DNA of 64,000 nucleotides from Pseudoscleropodium purum. Its lineage: Eukaryota > Streptophyta > Bryopsida > Hypnales > Brachytheciaceae. The DNA lies in NCBI GenBank assembly GCA_963969395.1, contig OZ017800.1, forward strand, positions 21,174,479 to 21,238,478. The letters are read 5' to 3'. A model generated the notes under the pieces. That model was not told the DNA's origin. It saw only the letters and a list, made by a program, of their open reading frames with translations, and searched no databases. The translations under genes were made by a program, and so were the position numbers. Positions 50,401-62,090 of this stretch are shown in pieces; positions within the stretch are counted from its first letter, which is position 1, and the number at the start of each line of letters is the position of its first letter.

Positions 50401-53268
50401 TGTACTAATTATGCGCTTTCTTTGGGAGCTATCTACGAGGCTCACTTGGAGAGAGATCTTTGGGTTCTATAAGAACGAAGCCTGTGGAGATTATATTGTT
50501 TCATCACTCGATATATAAAGATTTCTTACGCAACCATTCAAAATGGAAGGTTGTTGCCCACTATTGAAGGGACAGTAAACCCTATTTCTATTCAAGACAA
50601 ACACTTAGCGTACACTAACTGCTAATCGAAGGCCAACGAAGTGTACACTAACAGCTGAGTTGCTGTTGGTAACAAGGCTCGTTACAGGAGACTGGATCAG
50701 TGCTTTAAACGTATTAGTATCGTCTACCTTAATTTGTGGTTGTACGCACGTGATGCTTGTTTTGCAATGCAGGACTACCTGACAGCGAAGAAGGGTGAGA
50801 AGGCCCAGGCAATAGCGGATCCGCCCATCAAGGAGGTGGGTGAGCTGAAATTGGTGTTGGTGGAGCCGACCTCCATGGCAAGATTCGAGGCTAACTCAGA
50901 TCGGGTGGCTTCTTCTCCGAGCTTGCACAGATTGGGGTCCTCCCCAAGGTCGGATGCTAATCCCCTCACCCCAAAATCAGAGGCCAACCCTCTCCACAGG
51001 ATCGGATCGTCTCCGAGGCTGGTGGAGTCACCGAGACATTCTGGGCACTTTCAGACACAGCAGGAGTCTTCACAGCAAGCGTCCAGGCTTGTGAATGCTA
51101 CTGTGAAAAGTATTGTTTCCGTGGGAGAAGGCGACCGCGTTTCTGTGGATCTTTGTAATCTGTTGAATCCGGGCGAGGCTTTACTTGTAAGTGGCAAGCC
51201 CTGATGCTCCCTCTTACCACATTTCTTTTTTAATGTTTTGGACCAGCACCTGCAATGTTCTTCTTGTGATGTAAAATTTGACCCTCTCTGAAGGGTTTTT
51301 TACGAAATGATTGATGAATTGGTTGGCTTAAAGTTGTAAATTCTTGATCATTTGGTGTCCGACACCCCATTGTCAGAGTGCCAAGTATTTGTGTTCGGAA
51401 ATTTATGCTGCAGATTCGTTTTATGAAGCGGAGACGTGTCCCTTTTGTTTTCAGGTGGGTTCCTTTTCGAAGGGTATGTTTCTGGTGCATTCCGAAGTTC
51501 AAGACAACAACACAACCCGACGTTCATTTCGTGTTAATGCTGTGAGTATAACCCAAAGTTATATTTTTTTTCTGCTGAAAATCACTCTGCACTCGATTGC
51601 TTTCAAACCGTTCTTTACACTCCACTTTCCTCTTCAATCTTGGGAACGAAAGAAAGAACGTCTGTTATCCCCTTCTTTAATGATTTATACAGGCGACCCT
51701 TTCTAATACACTCTGTAATATCCTGAGAATTTTTCACGATGTCTTTGCATTGGACAACAACTTCTGATGTCAAATTGCGAACACATGAGAGTGCATTTAG
51801 AGAAGAGTGAGTAAACCAGAAAAGTGCTCCAGATTGGGTGGTATTCCATGATTAGTTCCATGGTGGAGAATGATGGTAAATCTTGACATTGAATTTCTAA
51901 TTTGGCATTGTGAAAAATGATGTAAATTTGGAAGTCTAATTCCAGGGTGCTTCACGTATCCTACTTTCAAACGGTGGGCGGAGTGTCGTGTGGTACTTAT
52001 TATTAAACTGAGTTGTTGTTTTCCTGCAGAAGTCGAGTACTAGTAGACGCCTTGATTGAATGGATGGATTTATTGATTGATTGGACATGGCAGGGTCCCG
52101 TGCATGCGTACACTGGCATGGCAGGAGGGCACATCACGTACTTGTCGGAGCTGGAATCGGGTGGTCACGTTTTGGCCGTGGATGCTCATGGGAACCAACG
52201 GACGGTTCTTGTTGGCCGGGTGTCGATTGAGACGAAGCCCCTCGTCCTTGTGCAGGTCGAGGCTGAGGGCGAAAGTTTTAGCGTCATGCTCCAAGATGCA
52301 GACTCTGTCCGCCTCGTTGTGCCTGCTGGTGCGTTCATTTAATCCTGTTTGATCCTAAGCTGTTGAGATTCAGCATTAATCCAGTATTTAACTTTGTTCT
52401 TTTTTATACTGGTCCATGACATCTGCATTGCCAAACAAAACATACCATCATTAAGGTAGGAGGACGCAAAGCCGAACAAATTTTTGGCTGACAGCAATGA
52501 CTGTAATTTGAATAGGTCTGATTTTTTATCACTTATTTACGAATTGGTGCTAATCTTTGTTGAAGTCCAATAATCTAAATTGAATTTTATATGCAAAAGT
52601 TCTTCAAGGTTAAAGTGGAATCGGTGGATTTTCTAGAAACATGCCCTGATTTCAAGGTCGTTTCTTTGGACATTGTTCATCATGGACCTACTTTTTCTCT
52701 GGATTTATTAGGGCATGTTTTCAAGAGCACTCTCGGAATTGAGTCGTTCTACCTTAGTTGTGGCACGACTCCTTTGAGAACAGGTCAACTGTGAGTTATT
52801 TAGAGCAAATTCATCTCAAAACAGAGGAAAACAAACCTACTTAAAGATCTGACATACTCTCATATGAACGCAATGTCTCACTGATGGAATAGCACTCATT
52901 TGTTCAAACTAGGTGTCCTTCACGTCCAGCTCATTTTAAATCCCGTGTGAGAATTATACAGTACGGTGGATACATGGTCCCACGATTAGTGAAGGACCAT
53001 GCACGTACTGTGTACATATGTTGCACTTGGATGCAATATGAGCTGGCTGTAACTTTTCATCGAGGATTCTTATTCTCATTTTGCATGGCAATTCAAAGGA
53101 TGCTTCAGATGATTTTTTAGATGATTTTTTTTCTTACGTGGAAATGACAAGTGTGAATCTACAGATAAACAACGTCCAGGTTGTGAAGCCATCGCCGTCA
53201 CAAAGCTGCAGCCAGGAGACACTGTACTCTTGAGCATGGAAGACGACGACTGCTCATGCGAGCAGTAG
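47465..53268 (+). CDS. Fusion of a USP-like (RLCK N-terminal) domain with 3-dehydroquinate synthase II
   Basis: Exons 47465-47687, 47808-47941, 48061-48158, 48240-49282, 49373-49539, 49984-50082, 50196-50264, 50773-51186, 51455-51541, 52094-52328 and 53165-53268 join in phase to 890 codons plus stop. Residues about 28-180 match the USP/adenine-nucleotide alpha-hydrolase-like N-terminus of plant receptor-like cytoplasmic kinases (GSVLVILDVTKDAGSAPVYW, VKLEIDVKAG, AYHVVLDK, CFVSRARQ). A Ser/Pro-rich linker replaces the kinase. From residue 463 a DHQS II homologue follows: KTVWIWTRSKEVM, DLDWQVIPPEDIVAAFQG, LEALEVGTDGVVLHTENV, GEGDRVSVDLCNLLNPGE, VGSFSKGMFLVHSE, FRVNAGPVHAYT, YLSELESGGHVL, GRVSIETKPLVLVQ. 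Archaeal DHQS II makes 3-dehydroquinate for the shikimate pathway; the plant homologue's role is not established. A Ser-rich insertion (about 642-712) and a short CSCEQ end are unusual. No clear plastid transit peptide is seen. Confidence 0.88.
48913..48972 (+). repeat. 12-bp coding minisatellite, five units (SPHL)
   Basis: Five in-frame units AGTCC(N)CA(Y)(N)TG or similar encode SPH followed by L, L, L, M and V, residues 377-396 of the fusion protein, in the linker between the two domains. Confidence 0.9.
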
Positions 53269-55421
53269 GCGATCTCGTGAGTCACCCAGCAACAAAGGTT
53301 ACAGGCAAACTACCATTTTTTGTTGAAATGAAGCAATTGTTTGTTCATTTGAACATCATGCTGAAGCTGATCTTCACAGTTGCTCAGCTCAAACTGCAAG
53401 TGTGTTATTGCAATCGGAAACTGTTCTAAACTGTACCACTAGAATAGACTTGTTTTGAAGATCTCCGGGCTGATGAGCTGTTCCACGTATGATTCATCTG
53501 TTGTAGAAGTACCAACTTCCAACCGATGATTCATTTAGGTCGAGAGCTTGTCATGATTGTCATGATTGCTGCAGTTGGCCTCTGTATAGTCTCCTCTGTA
53601 ATCAACTGTGTCGTCAGAGAAGTGAGGATTCTTGAAATCATTGAAGTAGTGAAGTTAGTGACAGACTGAGAGTGTATATTTTCCTGAATTCGGATTAACA
53701 AGTGTTTCGCTGTAGTATTGTGTTTGAAATCTTAATTTAGTCTGTAAACGGAATATGAATTAGCAATTCTCTGTGTTGTCTGGCAGTGGTTCGCACACTT
53801 GTTCTGCAGTTCAGAGATTGCAGCTCGGTGATAGCATCTTGTATTTTAGTGTGCATGATTTGCGCAGCTTGGTATAGTATATGAAAATTTTAAAATGCTA
53901 TTGACAGGTCCTACGTTGCACAGGGTCAGATTTACCCTTTTTCCTTGCTCTTGATCTGAATATGAACCATGTTAATGATCCTTTTGGAATTGAAGCCCAA
54001 CAGAGCATCATGAATGGAACGCATTACCTTAAAATATCACAACAAATTTAGAACATGAGGTCAACATTTCAGGCCAATGCAGGCAAAGCAAGTTATCCGG
54101 GATTCTGTTGCTGTGCCACCACAATAGGCTCCTCCACACGACATATTTTGCAAATTTTCTGCGGGCGCTAATCCAATTTCAAAATTTCAAAAAAATTTGC
54201 TAAAATTGAAAATTTATTGCTATTGAACATTGGGCTTATTAGTCTATTCTATTGGTTCTCTATTTACAGAATGACACTGAAAATTTGTTTAAGCTATGAC
54301 ATTCTTCATTTTAATTTACAAATATGGAGAAATTTTCAGATTTTTTTTGAGATAATTGAGAATTAGATGTGAAATTACTTCACTATTTCTTCAAAAAACA
54401 TAGTAAGTTGAAATCTTCACCAATAAATCTGAAAATTTGTTGACTTATAAAAAATATGTGATTTCATCTCTGAAAAATAAAATAAAATATTTATCACTCA
54501 AAATTTTGTTGCAATATAGAGCAACTAAAGCAAAGGATATTAACAAAGATTGATTACATGGTTGCAAGTTTTATCCTTCTAAAATAACATTGCTCTTTCT
54601 GGAAATAAGGAAGCTGGTATAAACATTGTTCTTTCTAGAAATAAGGAAGTATAAACATTGCTCTTTTTGGAAATAAGGAAGTTTGTATATAGATTCAATT
54701 GCAGAAAGTGCGAGTGTACTTGTTGGTGATATGGTATATCAAATTTGGTGTGCATCCAATAGTGTACTTTGCAATAGATTTAGTGTATTGCAAGGCATAC
54801 AATTAGAGGATTTGTGCATTACTCAAAGACTTCAACATGTTTACAACCATATAGAGATTACAACAAAGAGTTATTCAAGTGAAGCAAATATGGAATAGGA
54901 ATGAGGCATTCCAACTTTTTTTTAATAATACATTGCAAATCAAACGTACAATTTTCCTTTACAATTTTGTTGAATTTCAAGGTTGGAAATTGCAATCCAT
55001 ATGAGTTTCAGCATGTAGCTAGGCTTATATAAACCTTTAGCAATAACTTATATATTCATTATAAGATGAGAAGGTCAATTCTAATAGCTAAATACAAATG
55101 TTATAATCTATAGAAAACAAAACATGTAGATTGTGTTTGCATATGTTGTTAATATACAATAATACATTAGCACATATTAGTATACATTGTGGTATATTAG
55201 TATATTATTAGTGCATATTGTGATATTTGGAGGTTTTCAATAGGTTGAATTCTTTTTTAGTATTGAAGCTAGAACCTATCTTCTACTTATTGTAGGCCTT
55301 CTTCCTTTTGGAAAAATTGTGGAAATTGAGTTATTTGTTATACTTTATTTATTCAAATAATACCATGATAAAAACAAAACTCATCATAATTTTAACTTCC
55401 TTGATACAAATTATACATTTT
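53269..55421. other. 3' flank of the fusion gene and AT-rich spacer
   Basis: The first few hundred bases probably include the 3' untranslated region. No further gene was recognised. Confidence 0.5.
54586..54685. repeat. Tandem repeat, about 3 units of 35-40 bp
   Basis: AACATTG(C/T)TCTTT is followed by GGAAATAAGGAAG or AGAAATAAGGAAG three times. Confidence 0.75.
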
Positions 55422-55695
55422 AAATTTTTCTACATTAGTTACTTGATATAAATATATATTCTATTTCTTAGATCTTAGAGTAAAGTAGGAAATCTTGAAA
55501 TGGCTTTGCTCTGAAAGGTGTTATTTCTAATGCAAACGTACATATTGCTTTCTTCAATATGCTAATTATATTTGTCAATGCACCAACAATAGATATATTG
55601 GGGAACAAACACTTTTAACTTCTAAATGGATTAAATGCCCAAGGCCTTTTTTGAGGTTCCAGAAATTTGCTCTAAATTGAACAAGAAGCCAACAT
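55422..55695 (+). repeat. 274-bp direct repeat, left copy
   Basis: It is about 90% identical to 59228-59500 in the same orientation, and the two bracket 3.5-kb repeat copy B. It starts AATTTTTCTACATTAG and ends GAAGCCAACAT. Confidence 0.85.
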
Positions 55696-58600
55696 GTCGC
55701 ACGTTTAGTCTAGGCGTAAGTATCTTTACACACAAGAACATGGTAAGATGACACAAATTATCGTCCCAGGGAATTCTAGATGCCTTTCCAAACTCCAATA
55801 TCCAGATGATCGTTTTCTCTTCTTCTGACTACTCTCATTCACTCTCTTTTCCAGAATCACTACTATCCAGATTCCTATCCAGATTTGATATCACTCGGTT
55901 TTCCAGTTTCACCTTGTAATAAACTGATTTCTAATTCCTCTATTTTACCATTAGAAGGTCTACTATTGATCTTTCGAAGGGTAGGGACTTCACCACTCTA
56001 GTTTATTCACTACATAGACAAAAACAAACAAACAAAAAACATCCAACTACTCAAAGTGTTGTAGTGCAAAAGGTAGGTCCGGATCCTTTCAACATTCCGA
56101 ATGACTAATCCGGAATGTAGATTAGTCAGGACTGCGTTCACTCCTCCTTACTACAACGACAAATCTCAGACGCCCGGAATTGCCAAAGGGGTAATCCTTC
56201 TAGGTGTAAGACAAATCTTAAGGTTGGCAGACCTTCCAGTGAGTGGGAGTTTCTTTTGACGGTCGCTAAGCTCCGTACATAATTGTTTCCAATTCCGGAT
56301 CTGTACTCATACCACCCTTCATTAAAAACCAAATTACCGTTCCGGTAGTTCAAAGGCATCACGCGCAGCTCTCTCGTCTCGTATCTAACATCATTACAAT
56401 AGTACTCCTTTAGTCTGGCCAAGTTATCCAAAATCCAGATTCTTCCTCATCCATTCTTCTCACATCTCAACACTCCAAGTAACAAATCAATACAATTCGA
56501 ATACACGGTTGAAACCAGAATGTTCACCAAGTGACTCAAATTAAAGAAGGGGATGGAATACAATAAAATAATTGCTAGGATGGAATGAGAGGGCAACAAA
56601 CTTGCCCGCCTTTAAAAACCAAAATCAAAACCAAAGTCAACACCTAAAAAGCCAAAAAGGCATCCCGAAAATCAGGACAACCAACTAGCGAACAACCCGG
56701 GATAACCGAAACATCTGTAGTCCAACTGTCCCTACAAATCTAAAACCCCTAAAACGATCCGGAACTTGAACCTACGCTTGGAAATCCCATTTTGGATTTA
56801 AAAAATCCTACCTAACTACATGTGTTCTATGTACCCTGTCATACCTTCTTGAAGTTGCTCCCGCTTTGCCTGCCCGGAGTCTTCACCAAAGCCTTCACTA
56901 GTATATTCTTCGCTGATGACCGAGTTTGGGACTTCCGTGAAACCTTGCGAGACAAGTCTTCTGATTTCGTCTCTTCCGCGGATCTGGACTTCAGTACCTC
57001 TTCTTCCGACTTTTCAATCTCATAAATCTCCGTATCCTTGGTTTGGAATGATTTACTCAATTCAATCTCAACACAATTCCATTTCGGCGTCGATTGCTGT
57101 ATATGAGAGAAATCTTGCGGATGAGACCGAGCTGGATTCGTCATACTCCAATCCATGCATCAAAGTTGCCGCGAACCGTCAATTTAGGTATCCTAAACTT
57201 TTCAGCCGTAACATTCCCAAGTGGTAGGAAAATTGGGACAGAAACCTCTTGTTCTACCGGAACAGACTTCCCACTTGTCCCTTTCTCCAGCTTAGGTACC
57301 GCTGGTTCTAATGGAGTTTGTGCTTGGCTACCTGAGGGTCCTGCAATTGGGATGAAGATAGACTTTAGTCCCTCTGATTGGGGCTAGATCAGGCCACTCG
57401 AAGCCTGCCCAATTGGAGCCTATCGAATCAGAGTATCCCGGAATATGCTCCTGGAGACTTCCAGAAACCCTTCTAAGTTGATGGCCCATTCGAGATCAAG
57501 GTATCTGAGTAACTTGCATATATCAAAACAATCTCTATTTGGGCTTCGAAGTCGATCAAAATCTTTACCATCCTAGATCCGGTCATGTGTCCTTCTTTCG
57601 CCAATCAGACGATGTAGAGATCAACTTGGATCACCGTATGTTCATGACGAGTTCCTTGAGGTCGTGGATGAATCAGAGAGCCTCTATTTCCTTCCGTCTC
57701 GTTGTGTTCAGCTCCCCTTCCGTCCACTCAAGTTGGGATTTGAAGCTATCCCTTTCCTCCTCCAACTTCTAGATTTGTTCCTCTTTCTGTTGGAACTTCT
57801 CCAGATCCGGATGTTTCCGGATCTCTTCCAAAATTTGATCCGACTCTATCTTGAGTTTGTTTGCAATAAGAAACATGTGATCCTCCAAGTTGTCATATAT
57901 ATGTTTGGCCTGTTGCATCCACTAAACTATGGCTTCGAAGAACTCCAACTCTTAGGGATGTTCCAAATCTGGTATCGGTTCCTCCCGTTCTAGTATTGGC
58001 GCCTTCCCCCGTGCCGCCGGATTGGTGGACTTCCTTCGTTTCCAGTCCACTACTTCTTCTTCCTCTTCCAGTTGCTCTTCTTTGGATTCCTTTCTCTTCC
58101 TTCTCTAGCTCTTCTGTGAGGCTGTATTTTAGGATCTCGACTCCAATGTTGTACTCAATGGTCTCCTTGGTACTCAAAACCTCCTTGTGGTGATAGAAGT
58201 GGAATAGATACAACGTGATAGGACTGTGCTTTGCTCAATCCATGTACTTTGTCAACTTGCCTACGATTCCTTGAATCACTCTTCCCCAATGGACGATATG
58301 GTCCTTGAAAGCCCCAAAAATGATGTTGGCTACCGTGACTGTAATCCAGGTAGGCTTTTCCGGATACAAGATTGGAATAAGGAAATCCAATATCCGTCTA
58401 TGCCTCTCATTCTTATAGTCACTAATGGCAAAATCCTCCTTTGAGCTCTTCCGGCTAGTTCAAGCCCATTCTTCTTAAACGAATAGACATCTACCTAAAT
58501 GTCTTTTGTCCAAGCTACGGATCGACCCCTCACTGTCAACTCGTACTGATTTGGAACTTCATAAATGAGTTCCTGAATCATCTCCTCGTTCTTCATACTC

Positions 58601-59213
58601 CACGGCCTATCTAACAACCCGACACACCCTATATACATGAGGTCTTCCTCTAATTGTGCTTAGTGACCCGAATCGGAAGGGATAACCAAACAAACCATCT
58701 AGGCTACAACTCCAAACTTTCATGCAACTAGGTCGGCAACCGCCACCATGAATCACCGACAATTTAGAAACCTAATCCAGTACTACTCCTTCTGTTCTTT
58801 TCCTATCTCGATCGCTAGTTCACCACTCTTCCTCTCAACTTTACATTCAGCAAGTTCAACAAACAAAAAGGGAAAGAAAGAGAAGTGACGGTAGGTTTAA
58901 GTACCCAGTGCTCGGCTGACAGTTCCCAGTAGAGAATGGGTAGATGACCATTTCCCTAATGGTCTCCTAGTTTGTTAGACCGGAAGTCTAGAACGTAGGT
59001 TTGGAAAATCCAGTACTTTTTCGAATCCTAGATCCGTATCAAATTTGTTTCTGTAACATTACTAATGGTTTTAGCAACTTGGAAACTAACTATTTTATTA
59101 TAGTCGTAGTGTAGCGGAAATCTCTACAAGTTACCAAAAAAATTGAAATTTGCAAGTCTATCTGATCCTAATTCTAGACTTACTTATCTGGTTTGAGTTT
59201 TCATGCTCCCACA
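55695..59213 (-). mobile_element. 3.5-kb retroelement-like repeat, copy B
   Basis: It starts TGTCGCACG and ends GCTCCCACA; it is collinear with copy A (7950-11494) and of nearly equal length. No 5-bp target duplication is seen. Instead, 274-bp direct repeats flank it. Minus-strand coding traces parallel copy A, with different stops and frameshifts (LFHLYHHKEVLSTKETIEYN near 58140-58200; MTNPARSHPQDFSH at about 57140-57100). Confidence 0.7.
56700..58215 (-). pseudogene. Gag-like coiled-coil protein remnant in copy B
   Basis: The minus strand reads IEYNIGVEILKYSLTEELEK, then EEQLEEEEEVVDWKRRKS, then YDNLEDHMFLIANKL, ESDQILEEIRKHPDLEKFQQ and KLEEERDSFKSQLEW, a predicted coiled coil. IHDLKELVM and a Lys/Glu-rich end at 57156-56839 follow. 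Stops and frameshifts break it. Comparing both copies recovers more of the reading than either alone. The family is unknown. Confidence 0.45.
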
Positions 59214-59227
59214 ACTTATCCAGTTTG

Positions 59228-59500
59228 AATTTTTCTATATTAGATACTTGATATAAATATATATTCTATTCCTTGGATCTTGGAGTAAAGTAGGAAATCT
59301 TGAAATGACTTTGCTCTAAAAGGTGTTATTTCTAATGCAAAGGTACATATTGCTTTCTTCAATATGCTAATTCTTTTTGTCAATGCCCCAACAATAAATA
59401 TATTAGGAGACAAACACTTTTAACTTCTAAATGGAGTAAATGCCCAAGGCCTTTCTTGAGGTTCTAGAAATTTGCTCTAAATTGAACAAGAAGCCAACAT
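59228..59500 (+). repeat. 274-bp direct repeat, right copy
   Basis: It is the partner of 55422-55695. It is preceded by about 18 bp (ACTTATCCAGTTTGAATT) that repeats the terminal part of the 3.5-kb element. Confidence 0.85.
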
Positions 59501-59544
59501 TTTGATAAGTTGTATCAATTTTTTTTAATTATGGTTGTACAATT

Positions 59545-59965
59545 TCAAACTAGATAGGTTAGAGATCACATTGGAAAAGAAAACACAACAATATTACTTA
59601 GACATTGAAAAATTTGAATGTTTGATCACGAGGGTGTTAAAATTGTGAAAGTAATTTGAAGTCCTTCAATCCTCTTTTCACATGTCAAGTCTTAAAAATT
59701 GGTCACCAAAAAAGTATGATGTTAAAGAACATATTATACATAACCCTAATGAATTTTTGGCTTCTCAATTTTTCTTCTACAATTTAAGAAAAAATTCTAT
59801 TGTAAATTTTTTTTCCAAGATCTAGTATATTTGAGGCTTTTTTTCCAAGAGCTCTCAACACTATGGAAAGTCAAGATTGCAATAGATATCCTTACACAAA
59901 ATCTTGAATAGGAAAATCAAAATTAATTATTTTCAAATTCAAATATTTGATGCTAAATTAGATTC
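59545..59965 (-). repeat. R2 dispersed repeat, inverted copy
   Basis: It is the reverse complement of 45740-46130 with scattered differences; it is non-coding. Confidence 0.75.
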
Positions 59966-60799
59966 CAAAAAAGATTTTTCAAAAATATAAACTACTAATC
60001 TAAATAGAAACTTGATTAAATTTTATTTAACTTCAAAATATTGTTGACATGAAAATTTGGTGCCACGAGGATTTTCGGAGTTAATAACATATATAATTCC
60101 AACTCTAAAATCATAACTAATTCTTCAAAGGTTCAAAAATGTGAAACAACTTGGGTTAAATGTCACTTCCATTTATTCTCACAAACAACACTAGGGAAAA
60201 AAATTAGAAAAGTTGAAACTTCTTTGATACAAAAACTTTTCACATCCTCAAAATATTGACCCAAGATTATAATGATAGCACTATTGTTTCACAAATTGTT
60301 GACAAATTGAGGGTTTTATTACCACCCTTGACATAAAGCAAGCACAATTGGATTCTATTTTGTTCAATGTTTAAATTCCTAAGTGGAGGGGTTTAGGCTT
60401 CATACAATTGGCATTCCAAGAAGGGGGCAAGATGTTATTGTTAATTGGTCCCCAAAATCCCAAGTCTTACTTAAAGTGGTTAGAATTCACAAAAGTTAGG
60501 TTCTTTTTGGATTTTATTTCAAGTTAAAAGGGAAAACTCAAGGAGCAAAGTTTTGTTCTTGGTTTTTGAATTTCAATTGTCTAGACTATGTTGTTCAAGT
60601 TCCAAGAAGATCTCCTACTTTTTAATTGAACATTCCTAGCATAAATTAGAAGAATTCAAACTTTAAGATGACTTTGGATCATCAAAGCTTTATCTAAGGA
60701 TTTATTCTAGGATGTTTTTTGCTTTTGTTTTTTGGAGGGGATATAGTTTTTGGTAGAATTAGGCTTCTAAAATTTAGCCCTTTTTGAGAGTTGAATATG
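59966..60799. other. AT-rich spacer, nothing recognised
   Basis: No coding or repeat signal could be supported. Confidence 0.5.
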
Positions 60800-62087
60800 C
60801 ACTATAAGAAGGCCATATTTTTGGTTGTATTTGACCACTAACATATGATGTCTAATAAAATATGAAAATGTTAAAGAACATCTAGCTTGACAAGGTAGAT
60901 TTTTGTGGATGTTGCAGAGAAAATTGTTGTATTATTGTAAATCTAAATTTATGTTCACATTGACATTGATGTTTTATTTGACATGACTAAAATTTTGACT
61001 GATGTTTTTTAGGATGTCTAAAACAACATAGATTGCTACATCAGCAAATAGATCCATTTTGACTTTGGATAAATTAATATAAAACTACTATGGGCTATAG
61101 TAAAATGTTGACTATTTGTGAAAAATTTAGGGGAAGGGCAACCACATGACATGCTTTGCAAAAAAAAAATGGATGGATGAATACCATGGATGAAAAGAAA
61201 TTACCTTTATACAAGTAAGGTGGTAGGAAGTGAAACAATCCATATAGATATATATAACAAGAATTGTGTTCAATGTAAAATATCTGAGACAACATAATCC
61301 AGATGTCAGAAATAACATTGAGATGTTAGAAACATCAAAATGTCTAAATCAACATCTAGACATTTGAAACAATGTCAAAATGTACAATGGCCAAGTTTTC
61401 ATATTCTAATTATTCCATATCTATTGTCTCACCATAGACAAAGAATAGATACAAATATGACCTTTGTAATCTTCATTCTTACTAATTTTAAATGAAAAAA
61501 TTCCTTCATTTTGCCTTCAAAAATTCTCTTGATGGTAGATGGTAAGTTTTCTTTAATATTTAATGAATTTTACAATTTTTCTTGTTGTTTTTATTTTATT
61601 TTTTAATTTACTTTAACTAATTATTTTTTGTTGGCCTTGTCCTATAGGTATGGTGTGCATTAATTTTTGTCTCAAAAAACATCTAATTTGATCTCAAAAA
61701 GAAACATTAAAATTCTCAAACAACATAAAAATATGTTGATTAAGCATGCCACGTCATCATTTTCCCACCACTACATTAAGCACCACGTCAGGTGCCATAT
61801 CATAAATAGGCTAGATGAAAAAAAAAAACTACATGGTTCTCTTTGTTCAAATGGCACTTACGTGGCGTACAGATGTCGCATTTTGGAGAGCTTAGAAGAC
61901 CATATTCTTTATGATTTGAAAAAAAAATAGGCTCAAGTTGGATATGTTTTTTATGATTTTACCATGTTTTTGGCCTGTCAATTATAACAGATTTTAGATG
62001 ATGTCAATGTTGATCCCTTTTGTATCTAATTTGACATTTGAGCACGTTTTTAACAACATTAAAAAAAAACATCAATTTCTTATAGTG
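60800..62087. mobile_element. Small non-autonomous CACTA element (1,288 bp) with ATG target duplication
   Basis: It starts CACTATAAGAAGG and ends TTTCTTATAGTG, giving 11-bp inverted repeats CACTATAAGAA. ATG directly precedes (60797-60799) and follows (62088-62090) it. No transposase is encoded; the short frames inside are AT-rich noise. Repeated AACAT(C)/GATGT(T) words near both ends are candidate subterminal motifs. The terminus matches the remnant at 13225 rather than the CACTACAA elements, so at least two CACTA lineages are present. Confidence 0.85.
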
Positions 62088-62090
62088 ATG

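Noticed and set aside
55422..59500. The 274-bp repeats as LTRs of copy B
   Set aside because: They do not begin with TG, no primer-binding site follows the left one, and copy A shows that the 3.5-kb unit has its own ends.
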